NCBI GenBank assembly: GCA_001890945.1
Contig: MLAX01000005.1
Coordinates: 372,001 to 436,000 of the forward strand
Direction of reading: 5' to 3'
DNA: 64,000 bases
Source of the DNA: Alphaproteobacteria bacterium AO1-B
Lineage (GTDB): Bacteria; Pseudomonadota; Alphaproteobacteria; Rhizobiales; Stappiaceae
The notes under the pieces were generated by a model, which ran no database searches, was not told where the DNA came from, and saw only the letters and a program-made list of their open reading frames with translations. Both the position numbers and the translations under genes were made by a program. This document shows, piece after piece, positions 51,979 to 61,217 of this stretch (position 1 is the stretch's first letter; every line of letters begins with the position of its first letter).

Positions 51979-52238
51979 GAAAGGCTTTCAGTCCAAGTGC
52001 TGTTTGAGCATTGATCGGTTACAGAGCAAGTCGCGTTGAAACGGATTCAGGTGCCGCTGCCACGCGGCTTTGTCTCGTACGCGAAACCTGAAGCAGCCTG
52101 AATTCAATCAAACACGACACGCCATAGGTTCCCGGTTTTCACTTGATAGTCCCGATTGCCGGTTGTCTTGAGGGCAAAACCTGTTACCCCTTGCAGCGCT
52201 CAGAAAACCAGCGGGCCGCCGAGGCCTAGGGGGTCTTA

Positions 52239-53132
52239 ATGGCGGTTGGCTTGCAGCTCCGTATTGCCTTTTTCAGTATTGCAATCGGTCTTGTGGTCCT
52301 TGGCCTGAAATTCGGTGCCTACTGGCTGACCGGGTCTGTTGCGCTCTACTCCGACGCGCTGGAAACAATCGTCAACGTTGCCTCGTCCTTCGCAGCGCTC
52401 ATAGCAGTCTGGTTCGCTTCCAAACCTGCTGACAGCAATCATCCTTATGGCCATGACAAGGCAGAGTATTTCGCCGCTGTTCTTGTTGGCGTGATGATTG
52501 TGCTTGCCGCCATGTCGATCTTCAGGGCCGCCTGGATGGGGCTTGTACACGGCGACAGTCCCGATTTTTCACCGCTCGGCATCGGGCTGAATGTTCTGGC
52601 CGCACTGATCAATGGGCTTTGGGCGGCTTATCTGATGCGCGTCGGCCGCAAAGTCCGGTCGCCGGCGCTTGTCGCCGATGGCAAGCACCTTTTCACTGAT
52701 GTTGTCAGCTCCCTTGGTGTTCTCATTGGCGTGGTTCTCGTTCTTCTGACCGGTTGGACGATCCTGGACTCGGTTCTGGCGATTTTGGTTGGCCTCACGG
52801 TCTTGTGGTCCGGTTGGGGACTGGTCAAAGAATCTGTCGGTGGCCTAATGGACGAGGCAGCTTCAGCCGATGTTCTCGAAAAGATCCGGCTGCAGATTTC
52901 CGAGCAAGGCGAAGGCGCTCTGGAAGCGCATGATCTGCGAACGCGTATCGCCGGAAAGACGACCTTCATTGATTTTCATCTCGTGGTTTCCGGCTCCATG
53001 ACCGTTGAAGCAGCCCATGAGATCTGCGACCGGATCGAGGCAGCCATCAGTGAAGATGTGCCGGGCGCCCGGATTACCATACACGTGGAGCCGGAACACA
53101 AGGCGAAGCATTCGGGTATTGTCGTGCTTTAA
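52239..53132 (+). CDS. Cation diffusion facilitator family transporter
   Basis: A 297-residue CDF exporter of divalent metals (zinc, iron or manganese) with about six helices and a C-terminal cytoplasmic domain. Metal-site residues of the transmembrane zinc site are seen in LYSDALETIVN and DGKHLFTDVVSSLG (HxxxD), and HPYGHDKAEYFAAV marks the loop after helix 2. The tail has IDFHLVVSGSMTVEAAHEICDRIEAAI, the usual dimerisation domain. Specificity cannot be read from the motif alone. Confidence 0.92.
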   Translation: MAVGLQLRIAFFSIAIGLVVLGLKFGAYWLTGSVALYSDALETIVNVASSFAALIAVWFASKPADSNHPYGHDKAEYFAAVLVGVMIVLAAMSIFRAAWMGLVHGDSPDFSPLGIGLNVLAALINGLWAAYLMRVGRKVRSPALVADGKHLFTDVVSSLGVLIGVVLVLLTGWTILDSVLAILVGLTVLWSGWGLVKESVGGLMDEAASADVLEKIRLQISEQGEGALEAHDLRTRIAGKTTFIDFHLVVSGSMTVEAAHEICDRIEAAISEDVPGARITIHVEPEHKAKHSGIVVL

Positions 53133-53198
53133 GCCTTTTCAATTCGCTGCGAATGGGTCTACTCTCCGCGCTCTTTCTTGTTTTCCGGAACACTCCTG

Positions 53199-54026
53199 AT
53201 GCCATCCTGGCGGCGTTTTCGCGCTCAATTTGTTGACCATGTCATTCTGATAACCGGCGCTTTGTTCATGAGTTTGCCGGTTTACGCCTTGTTTGCAGCA
53301 ACCACGCATGCGCCTGATACGCGAATCTCACCCCGCCTGGACATAGGCGGATATGGTCTTGAGAACTACACCGCGTTTTTCACAACAAGTGCTGGCTTTT
53401 CCGGCGATGTGACGGCTGCCCTTATGCTTTGGAATTCTTTCGTTTTCGGCGCAGGATTTGCTGCGTTGAAAACCGTGGTCTCGCTTCTGGCTGCCTTTGC
53501 GCTTCTCTATTTCAGGGTCCGGTTTGCAACATTTATCTTCTGGCTGCTGCTTTTGACCTTGATGCTTCCGCTGGAATCCCGGTTTCTCGCAACCTACGCC
53601 GTTGCCGCGGATCTTGGGCTCGTCAACACGCACCCCGGACTGATCTTGCCGCTCGCCGCATCCGGGTTGGGGACTTTGTTTTTCCGGCAATTCCTGATGA
53701 CGGTTCCCGATACGCTCCAGGAATCCGCACGGCTGGACGGGGCCGGGCCATTGCGGTTCCTGGCCGATATCCTGGCGCCCTTGTGCCTGCCCACAGCATC
53801 TGCGTTGTTTCTGGTGCTTTTCGTCACTGGCTGGAACCAGTACCTCTGGCCGGTCATGATCACATCCGATGAAGCGTCCTACACGGTCGTCAGAGGAATG
53901 CAGTTTTTCGGACAGAACAGCCTGTCCGGGGTCATGCTCGCGGTTGTCGCGGTTTTGCCTCCAGCGATCCTTGTCATCTTGTTTCAAAGACAGGTGGTTA
54001 AAGGTCTCTTCGACGGCTCACACTAA
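53199..54026 (+). CDS. Carbohydrate ABC transporter permease, UgpE-like (orphan)
   Basis: A 275-residue inner-membrane permease of the MalG/UgpE type with six helices and the cytoplasmic EAA loop in PDTLQESARLDGAGPLRFL. The plan and the NYTAFFTTSAGFSG periplasmic loop match the glycerol-3-phosphate permease UgpE. No binding protein, second permease or ATPase adjoins it, so either the gene is a leftover or its partners are elsewhere. The ATG at 53199 is preferred to a TTG seven codons upstream. Confidence 0.85.
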   Translation: MPSWRRFRAQFVDHVILITGALFMSLPVYALFAATTHAPDTRISPRLDIGGYGLENYTAFFTTSAGFSGDVTAALMLWNSFVFGAGFAALKTVVSLLAAFALLYFRVRFATFIFWLLLLTLMLPLESRFLATYAVAADLGLVNTHPGLILPLAASGLGTLFFRQFLMTVPDTLQESARLDGAGPLRFLADILAPLCLPTASALFLVLFVTGWNQYLWPVMITSDEASYTVVRGMQFFGQNSLSGVMLAVVAVLPPAILVILFQRQVVKGLFDGSH

Positions 54027-54041
54027 CGAATTTGGAAACAC

Positions 54042-54710
54042 ATGACTTTTGAGGCAATTCTGTTCGACTGCGATGGCGTTCTGGTCGATTCTGAAAAAAT
54101 CTATGTTGAGGTGGAGCGTGAACATCTCGCCCGGATTGGCCTGAATTATAGCCTGGACGACTATATGAACCGTTTTCAGGGGCTTGGGAGCGTCGATTTC
54201 TGGGCCAGGCTGGATGATGATCACCGCGCGTTGGGCAGAGGGCCTCTGCCCGAAACGTTTGGTCCGGACCTTGATGCCGCCACCTTGGAGCGGATCAAAT
54301 CCGAGCTTGCAGAAATCGCCGGGATCAAGGCCTTGCTCGAAGCGCATGACGGCCCGCGAGCGGTTGCCTCATCGTCGCGTCTCCACCGTCTGATCCATAA
54401 GCTTCAGCACACAGGACTTTACGACTATTTTGCGCCGCATATCTACTCCGGCGAACAAGTGACCAATGGCAAACCGGCACCGGACTTGTTTGTGTTTGCG
54501 GCTGAAAAACTGGGTGTTGAACCGGAAAACTGCCTAGTGATTGAGGACAGTGCCAATGGTGTTTTGGCCGGCCTTGCTGCCGGGATGACCGTTTGGGGGT
54601 TTGTCGGTGGTGGCCACAGTCATGATGGTCACGCCGAGCAGCTTAAAAGTGCAGGCGCGCACAAGGTGGTGGACAGCCATGAGGATCTCTCCGCCTTGTT
54701 GGCTGCCTGA
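54042..54710 (+). CDS. HAD-superfamily phosphatase (beta-phosphoglucomutase-like)
   Basis: A 222-residue HAD hydrolase. Motif I is LFDCDGVLVDSEK with the nucleophilic aspartate, motif II is AVASSSRLHRL, motif III lysine is in GKPAPDLF and motif IV in CLVIEDSANGVLAG. The helical cap (residues about 15-80) matches the beta-phosphoglucomutase/sugar-phosphatase group. It starts 15 bases after the sugar permease gene, so they are probably transcribed together, and a sugar phosphate substrate is a fair guess. Confidence 0.9.
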   Translation: MTFEAILFDCDGVLVDSEKIYVEVEREHLARIGLNYSLDDYMNRFQGLGSVDFWARLDDDHRALGRGPLPETFGPDLDAATLERIKSELAEIAGIKALLEAHDGPRAVASSSRLHRLIHKLQHTGLYDYFAPHIYSGEQVTNGKPAPDLFVFAAEKLGVEPENCLVIEDSANGVLAGLAAGMTVWGFVGGGHSHDGHAEQLKSAGAHKVVDSHEDLSALLAA

Positions 54711-54732
54711 CCGTTCGGACTGAGGTAGCGAC

Positions 54733-56364
54733 TTAGGCGACTTCTTCGCGGGCCTGATTGCGCAGAATTCTGCGGATGACCTTGCCTGTCGTGGTCATGG
54801 GCAAGGAGTCGACAAACCCAATTTCACGCGGGTATTCGTGTGCGGACAATCGGTCGCGAACGAACGAGCGGATACTGTCTTCCAGAGCAGGGGTCGGCTG
54901 TTCCCCGGTTTTCAGAACCACATAGGCTTTGACGATTTCGGTGCGCAGCGGGTCCGGTTTTCCAACCGCTGCGGCTAGCGCAACGGCCGGATGTTTGATC
55001 AGGCAGTCTTCAATTTCCCCCGGACCGATCCGGTAACTGGCAGAGGTTATGAGGTCATCGTCGCGGCCGACGAAATGAACATAGCCATCTTCATCCATCA
55101 CCCCCTGGTCTCCTGTGATCATCCAGTCGCCGATAAACTTGTCCTTCGTTGCCTCCGGTTTGTTCCAGTATTCAAGGAACATCACGGGATCCGGACGCCT
55201 TACAGCGATTTGACCGAGCGTCTCTGTAGGGACAGGATTGCCGGCTCCGTCAATGATGGCAACGTGATGGCCGGGCATTGCTTTGCCGATCGCGCCGGAC
55301 CGGGTGATGCCCAGGGCCGCGCTGGAGCCGAGGACTGCGTTGCATTCGGTTTGGCCATAGAACTCGTTGACTTTGAAGCCGAATTCATCTGCGAACCAGT
55401 CGTAGGTTTCCTTGCCGAGCGATTCTCCGGCTGAACCGACACTGCGCCAGTTTAACTTGAACCGGCTGGCCGGATTTTCGACCGCCCGCAGCATGCGCAA
55501 TGCAGTTGGTGGAATGAACGCATTGCGGATTTTCTGCTGCTCCAAGAGCCGGAATGCGAATTCGGGATCGAACTTCCGCGAAGCGTGGCAGACGACTGGA
55601 ACCCCGAGCGACAGCGCCGGAAAAAGAGCGTTCAGCAGACCGCCCGCCCAAGCCCAATCGGCCGGTGTCCAAAAAAGGTCGTCCGGTTGTCCAAGGAAGT
55701 TTTGCGAGAGTTCGATCCCCGGCATGTGTCCCATCAGCACACGGTGACCATGAAGTACGCCTTTGGGCTGGCCCGTAGTGCCGGATGTGTAGATCATCAA
55801 AGCCGGATCGTTCGGGCCAGTCTGGACTGTCTGAAATGTGTCTGAAGCGCGTTCTTGCAAATCAGAAAATGCTTCAACGCCTTGCTCTGCTCCATCAACG
55901 GAGATGACCAACTCCAAACCGGGGAGTTGATCCCGGACCTCGCTCAGTTTGGCGAGGCCTGCGGTGTCTGTCACCAAAGCCTTCGCGCCGGAATCAGACA
56001 GCCGGTAGCTGAGAGCTTCCAAGCCGAACAGGGCGGCCAATGGAACCGCGATCGCGCCGATTTTATACGTGGCAAGATGCGCAATGGCGGTTTGCGGGAT
56101 TTGCGGCAGGAGCAGGGCGACCCGGTCACCGGGCTTTACTCCGAGTGCCGCTAAGGCGTTTGCAAACCGGTTCGCCGCCCGGTTCAGCTCCAGGTGGCTC
56201 CAGTCTTCGGTCTGCCCGTCATCAAAAACATGCCGGATCGCCAGCCGGTCCGGCGTTGCAGCTGCCCATCGATCGCTGACAACCGAAGCCATGTTGTACG
56301 TCGCCGGCTGAGGCCATGCAAAACTCTGTGTGAGCGTGTCGTAAGTGCTGGCGGGCTGCAGCAT
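54733..56364 (-). CDS. Acyl-CoA synthetase (AMP-forming)
   Basis: A 543-residue adenylate-forming enzyme that makes acyl-CoA from an acid, ATP and CoA. The phosphate loop is LMIYTSGTTGQPKGVL, later motifs are EFYGQTECNAVLGSSA and TGDQGVMDEDGYVHFVGRDD, and the catalytic lysine is in TTTGKVIRRILR (K528). It resembles medium-chain or acetyl/propionyl-CoA synthetase relatives (AcsM/acetyl-CoA synthetase type), with DDLITSASYRIGPGEIED as in that group. Substrate unknown. Monocistronic. Confidence 0.92.
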   Translation of the reverse strand: MLQPASTYDTLTQSFAWPQPATYNMASVVSDRWAAATPDRLAIRHVFDDGQTEDWSHLELNRAANRFANALAALGVKPGDRVALLLPQIPQTAIAHLATYKIGAIAVPLAALFGLEALSYRLSDSGAKALVTDTAGLAKLSEVRDQLPGLELVISVDGAEQGVEAFSDLQERASDTFQTVQTGPNDPALMIYTSGTTGQPKGVLHGHRVLMGHMPGIELSQNFLGQPDDLFWTPADWAWAGGLLNALFPALSLGVPVVCHASRKFDPEFAFRLLEQQKIRNAFIPPTALRMLRAVENPASRFKLNWRSVGSAGESLGKETYDWFADEFGFKVNEFYGQTECNAVLGSSAALGITRSGAIGKAMPGHHVAIIDGAGNPVPTETLGQIAVRRPDPVMFLEYWNKPEATKDKFIGDWMITGDQGVMDEDGYVHFVGRDDDLITSASYRIGPGEIEDCLIKHPAVALAAAVGKPDPLRTEIVKAYVVLKTGEQPTPALEDSIRSFVRDRLSAHEYPREIGFVDSLPMTTTGKVIRRILRNQAREEVA

Positions 56365-56443
56365 GTTTCCAGGTCCGGTGCTAAAATTTTAGGCAGCGGA
56401 GTGTAGGTGTTGCTTTGCTGCGGCGCAACAGAGGATTTACGGC

Positions 56444-57367
56444 CTATTTCCGGGCAAGCGGATGGGCCGTTTCCACCAGTTCCCGCAGCCGCTCATCCAG
56501 CACATGGGTATATATTTGTGTGGTGGAAATGTCCGCGTGACCAAGAAGTTGCTGGACCACGCGCAGGTCCGCTCCGTTTTGCAAGAGATGCGATGCAAAG
56601 GCATGCCGCAAGACGTGCGGAGAGACTTTCGACGAATCCAATCCTGCCGCGGCCGCGAGGTCTTTGAGGTCCCGACCGAAGTGTTGACGCGTCAAATGCC
56701 CGCTTCCACCATGAGAGGGGAACAGCCACGGACTGTTTTCATAAGCGCCTTCCGCCGAACGCAGCCCGACATACATCTTCATGGCAGACTGTGCGGCATG
56801 AGACAAAGGAACGAGGCGCTCCTTGCCGCCCTTGCCCTTGATCTCAATCAGCCGTGCGTCTCTCAAGGCGGCGGTGACCGGCAAAGCTACCAGCTCGGAG
56901 ACCCGGAGCCCGGTCGCATAAAGCACCTCGATGAGCGTGTACATGCGCTGCGCGCGCAATGCGGCTGCTTTTGATTTATGAGAAACTTCTGTTTGCAGCC
57001 GTGCCGTTTCGATCAAGCGATCGACGTCGTCCATGGAAAGGACTTTTGGCAGGCTGCCACGTTTCTTTGGCGCCGACAACGTCCGGGTTGGATCGTCCTG
57101 GCGGCTGCCTTCTGAATAAAGAAACTTGTAGAACTGCTTGAGGGCCGACAGCCGCCGTGCCTGAGAGGTTTCCGCGAACCCGCGGCGGGTGAGGTCACTC
57201 ATGTATCCCGAGATGTGGTCCGAATTCGCCTCTGCCAGTTTTGTCCGGCCTAAAAAATCGGAAAAGTCTTCCAGGTCCCGCCGATAGCCTGCCAGCGTGT
57301 TTTCCGCCGCACCGCGTTCTGCAGCGAGCATTTCCAGGAAGTTTTCCAGATCAAACCCGGTTGCCAT
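56444..57367 (-). CDS. xerD: Site-specific tyrosine recombinase XerD
   Basis: A 307-residue tyrosine recombinase that resolves chromosome dimers at dif with XerC. Catalytic residues are R155 (ATGLRVSELVAL), K182 (KGGKERLVPL), H251 and R254 (SPHVLRHAFASHLL), H277 (LLGHADISTTQ) and the nucleophile Y286 (IYTHV). The N-terminal SAM-like domain starts FLEMLAAERGAAENTLAGYRR. Its place next to aroK is conserved in Rhizobiales, so it is the chromosomal XerD and not a phage integrase. Its ATG overlaps the stop of the short gene at 57367. Confidence 0.95.
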   Translation of the reverse strand: MATGFDLENFLEMLAAERGAAENTLAGYRRDLEDFSDFLGRTKLAEANSDHISGYMSDLTRRGFAETSQARRLSALKQFYKFLYSEGSRQDDPTRTLSAPKKRGSLPKVLSMDDVDRLIETARLQTEVSHKSKAAALRAQRMYTLIEVLYATGLRVSELVALPVTAALRDARLIEIKGKGGKERLVPLSHAAQSAMKMYVGLRSAEGAYENSPWLFPSHGGSGHLTRQHFGRDLKDLAAAAGLDSSKVSPHVLRHAFASHLLQNGADLRVVQQLLGHADISTTQIYTHVLDERLRELVETAHPLARK

Positions 57368-57510
57368 CAGCGGCCAAACCCATCTTTCTTGACCCGCACA
57401 GTAATTTCGCGTTCGCGTGGCTCCACGAATGTCGCGAGTGAATAGACCGCGCCGTAGCCGAGTGCGCCCAAGATGAGAAGCACGATCAAGAGGCGTGTGA
57501 GCGTTGGCAC
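57367..57510 (-). CDS. Small conserved membrane protein between xerD and aroK
   Basis: A 47-residue protein starting at GTG 57510 after GGAGACCACC. It has one membrane helix (LLIVLLILGALGYGAVYSLA) followed by TFVEPREREITVRVKKDGF. Short proteins with the same pattern lie between xerD and aroK in many Rhizobiales, from memory. An in-frame ATG far upstream would give 105 residues of low-complexity sequence that crosses the aroK promoter. Its stop overlaps the xerD start. Function unknown. Confidence 0.72.
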   Translation of the reverse strand: MPTLTRLLIVLLILGALGYGAVYSLATFVEPREREITVRVKKDGFGR

Positions 57511-57653
57511 GGTGGTCTCCGTTGGTGTCGAATCAGACTTCTTTGAATGGTTCCCCAAGCTGTTGTCTGTTGCAAGTTCGCTGCGCGGCGCAAGTGCTGA
57601 TGTTTCCCGCTGTGCCCTCGTGCGTTTTGCCGCGAATATGGTAAAACGCCGCC

Positions 57654-58265
57654 ATGAAGAAACACGAAAACACCCAGATGTCACCGAACGCTGCCGATGG
57701 CAGGGGGGTAGACACGATTGATCTGAAGCACCTTGTTGCTGCGCTTGGCAAACGGTCGATTGTATTGGTCGGTATCATGGGATGCGGCAAATCAACGGTG
57801 GGCAAGCGCCTTGCTCAAAGGCTCGGCCTGGAATTTGTGGACGCTGACAGCGAGATTGAACGCGCTGCTAATATGACCGTTTCGGAAATCTTTGCAGAAC
57901 ACGGCGAACCTTATTTTCGCAGTGGTGAAGAGCGTGTGATTGCCCGGCTTCTCCAGGAAGGCCCGCAAGTGCTTGCCACCGGAGGCGGTGCTTTCATGAG
58001 CGACGCGACCCGCTCGGAAATTGAAACGAATGGCTTGTCGATTTGGCTGAAGGTTGATTTTGAGACTGTCATGGCGCGGGTGCGCCGCCGCTCAACGCGT
58101 CCGCTTCTGCGCAATCCGGATCCGGAAGGCACCATGCGCAAGCTGATGGCCGAACGCGAACCGGTCTATGCGCAGGCTCAGCTGACGGTGACCTCGAAAG
58201 ACGTGCCTCACGAGGCCGTGGTTGACCAGATCGTCCTGACCCTCGCAGACCACCTTTATGGATAA
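57654..58265 (+). CDS. aroK: Shikimate kinase
   Basis: A 203-residue shikimate kinase, the fifth step of the shikimate pathway. Walker A is GIMGCGKSTVGKRLA, the shikimate-binding region has FVDADSEIERAANMTVSEIF and the GGGAF motif in VLATGGGAFMSDATR, and the lid RRRSTRPLLRNPDP holds the adenine contacts. aroB follows 49 bases later, the usual aroKB order. An N-terminal extension of about 25 residues is present as in other alphaproteobacterial forms. Confidence 0.95.
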   Translation: MKKHENTQMSPNAADGRGVDTIDLKHLVAALGKRSIVLVGIMGCGKSTVGKRLAQRLGLEFVDADSEIERAANMTVSEIFAEHGEPYFRSGEERVIARLLQEGPQVLATGGGAFMSDATRSEIETNGLSIWLKVDFETVMARVRRRSTRPLLRNPDPEGTMRKLMAEREPVYAQAQLTVTSKDVPHEAVVDQIVLTLADHLYG

Positions 58266-58314
58266 GGCTGACTGAGCCTTTCCTGACAACCATTGCAGTT
58301 TGGAACCCAAGCAA

Positions 58315-59463
58315 ATGGCAAATCTGGATGCCGCTGACGCCATCTCGTCGCAAGCAATGCAAACCGTTCGCGTCGACCTCGGGGCGCGCAGTTACGATAT
58401 CCGCATCGGACGGAATGTTCTGGAAACTGCGGGCGCGGAAATTGCCGCGGTTCTGCCGGGCGCCCGGCTGGCGGTGATTGTGGATGAAAATGTCGCAAGA
58501 CTTCACCTTGAAGCTTTTGGTGCCAGTCTGGAGAAGGCCGGGATTGAATTCACGCCGATCACGGTACCTGCCGGTGAGGGCACCAAGTGCTTTTCGCAGT
58601 TTGAGCGCTTGTGCGACGAGGTGCTGAACGCGCGGCTCGAACGCAACGACGCAATCGTTGCGCTGGGCGGCGGTGTGGTTGGCGATTTGACGGGCTTTGT
58701 GGCATCTGCGGTGCGCCGGGGCATGGCCTTCATCCAGGTGCCAACGTCCTTGTTGGCGCAAGTCGACAGTTCCGTTGGCGGAAAAACCGGGATCAACTCA
58801 CGCCATGGCAAGAACCTGATTGGCGCGTTTCATCAGCCGGCGCTCGTATTGGCCGATACCGCGATTCTGGACACGCTCACCCCGCGCGATTTCCGAGCCG
58901 GTTACGCTGAAGTCGCAAAGTATGGTCTTCTCGGTGATGCTGATTTCTTTGCGTGGCTGGAAAGCAACTGGCAGGGCATCTTTGCAGGTGGACAAGAACG
59001 GGACGAAGCTGTTGCCCGGTCCTGCCAGGCAAAGGCCGATGTTGTTGCCGCCGATGAACTGGAATCCGGTCGCCGGGCACTTCTGAATCTCGGTCATACA
59101 TTCGGTCATGCGCTGGAGGGCGCAGTGTCCTATGAGACCGAGCGTCTTGTGCACGGTGAAGGTGTTTCGATCGGTATGATGCTGGCGCATGAGTTTTCCG
59201 AAACACGCGGCCTCATTGGAGCAGACACTGTCGGTCGGGTTGAGAAGCACCTGACAGATGTGGGACTACCGATCCGGATCACCGATATTCCAGGGCAACT
59301 GCCCGGTGTCGAGGTGTTCATGGATCTGATTGCGCAGGACAAGAAGGTGAGCCGGGGCGCTCTGACCTTTGTTTTGACGAGGGGAATCGGGGAAGCCTTT
59401 GTCGAAAAGGGTGTTGATCCCTATCTGGTGTCAGAATTCTTGAAGGAAAAACTGAACCCATGA
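58315..59463 (+). CDS. aroB: 3-dehydroquinate synthase
   Basis: A 382-residue NAD-dependent enzyme that converts DAHP to 3-dehydroquinate. The NAD site is ALGGGVVGDLTGFVA, the ring-opening lysines lie in VDSSVGGKTGIN and YAEVAKYGLL, and the metal ligands are in NLGHTFGHALEG and VHGEGVSIGM. I prefer the ATG at 58315; a TTG five codons upstream is also possible. Its stop overlaps the start of the CorC-like gene by four bases. Confidence 0.95.
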   Translation: MANLDAADAISSQAMQTVRVDLGARSYDIRIGRNVLETAGAEIAAVLPGARLAVIVDENVARLHLEAFGASLEKAGIEFTPITVPAGEGTKCFSQFERLCDEVLNARLERNDAIVALGGGVVGDLTGFVASAVRRGMAFIQVPTSLLAQVDSSVGGKTGINSRHGKNLIGAFHQPALVLADTAILDTLTPRDFRAGYAEVAKYGLLGDADFFAWLESNWQGIFAGGQERDEAVARSCQAKADVVAADELESGRRALLNLGHTFGHALEGAVSYETERLVHGEGVSIGMMLAHEFSETRGLIGADTVGRVEKHLTDVGLPIRITDIPGQLPGVEVFMDLIAQDKKVSRGALTFVLTRGIGEAFVEKGVDPYLVSEFLKEKLNP

Positions 59464-60752
59464 CCGAGACCGCACTTTGGCTCTCAATTGCCGCCATCTT
59501 TTTTCTTCTGTTTTTGTCCGGTTTTTTTTCCGGTTCCGAAACAGCGTTGACTGCTGCGTCCCGCGCAAGGGTGCATCAGCTTGAGAAAACCGGAGACTGG
59601 CGGGCTCGGGTTGCGGGGCGTTTGATTGCCTCGAGGGAACGCCTGATCGGTGCGCTCTTACTGGGCAACAATTTGGTCAACATTCTCGCGTCAGCTCTAG
59701 CGACGACTGTCTTTCTGGCGTTGTTTGGCGAAGCTGGTGTGGCGATTGCGACCTTGGTCATGACCGCACTTGTCCTGGTATTTGCGGAAGTTCTTCCGAA
59801 AACCTGGGCGATTTCCAATCCCGAGCGGTTCGCGTTGACGGTGTCGCCGATCGTGCGCGTTGTTGTCGCGGTGTTCGGCCCGGTTGTGATTGGGGTCGAA
59901 TGGATCGTGCGCATGCTCCTGAAGATGCTCGGCGTGAACATTGGAGATGATGCGTCGATCCTGTCCGCGCATGAGGAACTGCGCGGTGCCGTTGATTTGC
60001 AGCACATGGAAGGCGGCCTGGAAAAAGGTGAGCGCGATCGCATCGGCGGTCTGTTGGACTTGGCTGAGCTGGAAGTCTCCGATGTGATGGTCCACCGAAC
60101 AAACATGGTGGCGCTCAACGCAGATGATGACCCGGCCAATTTGGTTGAGGCAGCGCTTGCCTCCCCTCACACGCGTTTGCCGCTGTGGCGTGGAGAAAGC
60201 GATAATTTTGTAGGGGTTCTCCACGCAAAGGACCTGCTGCGAGCTCTTAACCAGGCGAACGGTGATGCTGCGAAAATCAACATCCTCGAAATTGCCGGAC
60301 CTGCCTGGTTCATACCGGACACGACCAGTTTGCAAGATCAGCTGAATGCGTTCCTGCGGAAGAAAACCCACTTCGCCCTGGTGGTGGATGAGTATGGTGA
60401 GGTCATGGGTCTGGTGACCCTGGAAGACATTCTGGAAGAGATCGTCGGCGAGATAGCAGACGAACATGATCTGGAGCTTGAAGGCTTACGCCCGCAAGCG
60501 GACGGGTCCGTCATTGTCGACGGCTCGGTACCGATCCGGGATCTCAATCGTGCAGCGGACTGGCACTTGCCGGATGACGAGGCAACGACCATCGCTGGTC
60601 TGGTTATCCATGAGGCGCGAATGATCCCGGAAGAGCGTCAGATCTTCACCTTCCACGGCTTCCGCTTCACGGTATTGCGGCGGGAGAAAAACCGGATCAC
60701 ACGTCTGAGAATCATGCCGCTAAGCAAAATCCGGGCGGCGGCTTCCGCTTGA
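59460..60752 (+). CDS. HlyC/CorC (CNNM) family transporter
   Basis: A 430-residue protein with a DUF21/CNNM membrane domain (about 1-190, four helices, FFSGSETALTAASRARVHQLE), two CBS domains (about 205-330, including DVMVHRTNMVAL and FALVVDEYGEVMGLVTLEDI) and a C-terminal CorC domain (about 345-425). Members export magnesium or cobalt. The name reflects the haemolysin annotation tradition only. It is coupled to aroB by a four-base overlap. Confidence 0.92.
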   Translation: MTETALWLSIAAIFFLLFLSGFFSGSETALTAASRARVHQLEKTGDWRARVAGRLIASRERLIGALLLGNNLVNILASALATTVFLALFGEAGVAIATLVMTALVLVFAEVLPKTWAISNPERFALTVSPIVRVVVAVFGPVVIGVEWIVRMLLKMLGVNIGDDASILSAHEELRGAVDLQHMEGGLEKGERDRIGGLLDLAELEVSDVMVHRTNMVALNADDDPANLVEAALASPHTRLPLWRGESDNFVGVLHAKDLLRALNQANGDAAKINILEIAGPAWFIPDTTSLQDQLNAFLRKKTHFALVVDEYGEVMGLVTLEDILEEIVGEIADEHDLELEGLRPQADGSVIVDGSVPIRDLNRAADWHLPDDEATTIAGLVIHEARMIPEERQIFTFHGFRFTVLRREKNRITRLRIMPLSKIRAAASA

Positions 60753-60773
60753 TCCAATCAGTTGGTTCGGGAA

Positions 60774-61031
60774 TTACGCGGGCTTTTTGACTTCGATGGC
60801 CAAGGCGTGAACGCTGCTGGCAAGTTCGTCGGCCAGAACCTCATTGATCGCGCGGTGCTGCCCGACGCGGGACATCGACTGAAAGGCGTCAGCGGCAATC
60901 TGAACCCGGAAATGGGTCTCGCCGCCCTCGCGCCAGCCACCGTGTCCGCGATGGTTTTCCGATTCGTCAATCACATTGAGGTGGGACGGCGCAAAAGCAG
61001 CCGTCAGCTTGTCGGTAATGTTCTGTTTCAT
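60774..61031 (-). CDS. bolA: BolA family protein
   Basis: An 85-residue BolA, a partner of monothiol glutaredoxins and an iron-sulfur or transcription-linked factor. It has the typical KLTAAFAPSHLNVIDESENH, GGETHFRVQIAADAF and the HRAINEVLADELASSVHALAIEV helix. The ATG at 61031 follows GGGAATGAGC; others within the open frame are too close or too far. It is convergent with the CorC-like gene. Confidence 0.93.
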   Translation of the reverse strand: MKQNITDKLTAAFAPSHLNVIDESENHRGHGGWREGGETHFRVQIAADAFQSMSRVGQHRAINEVLADELASSVHALAIEVKKPA

Positions 61032-61217
61032 GCTCATTCCCGGACTTTGGGGAGCATGGATGAAAAGTTCAAGTCTAGGCGTGTGCTGCACAGGCTGATA
61101 TTGTCTCAGGCTGTTTGATTTCCTGAGCCCGTTTCATCGCCGAAAAGACTCTGGAAGACCGCCAAATACCACCGCCACCGGCTTGCCCGGTGGATACAAG
61201 ATCCCATAATCGACCCA

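Noticed and set aside
52020..52238. A structured leader or riboswitch before the CDF exporter gene
   Set aside because: Only one weak inverted repeat (ATTCAGG/CCTGAAT) is seen, with no recognisable conserved core.
56444..57367. XerD as a phage or genomic-island integrase
   Set aside because: It lies in the conserved xerD-aroK-aroB block, not beside a tRNA with a duplicated end, and no phage genes are near.
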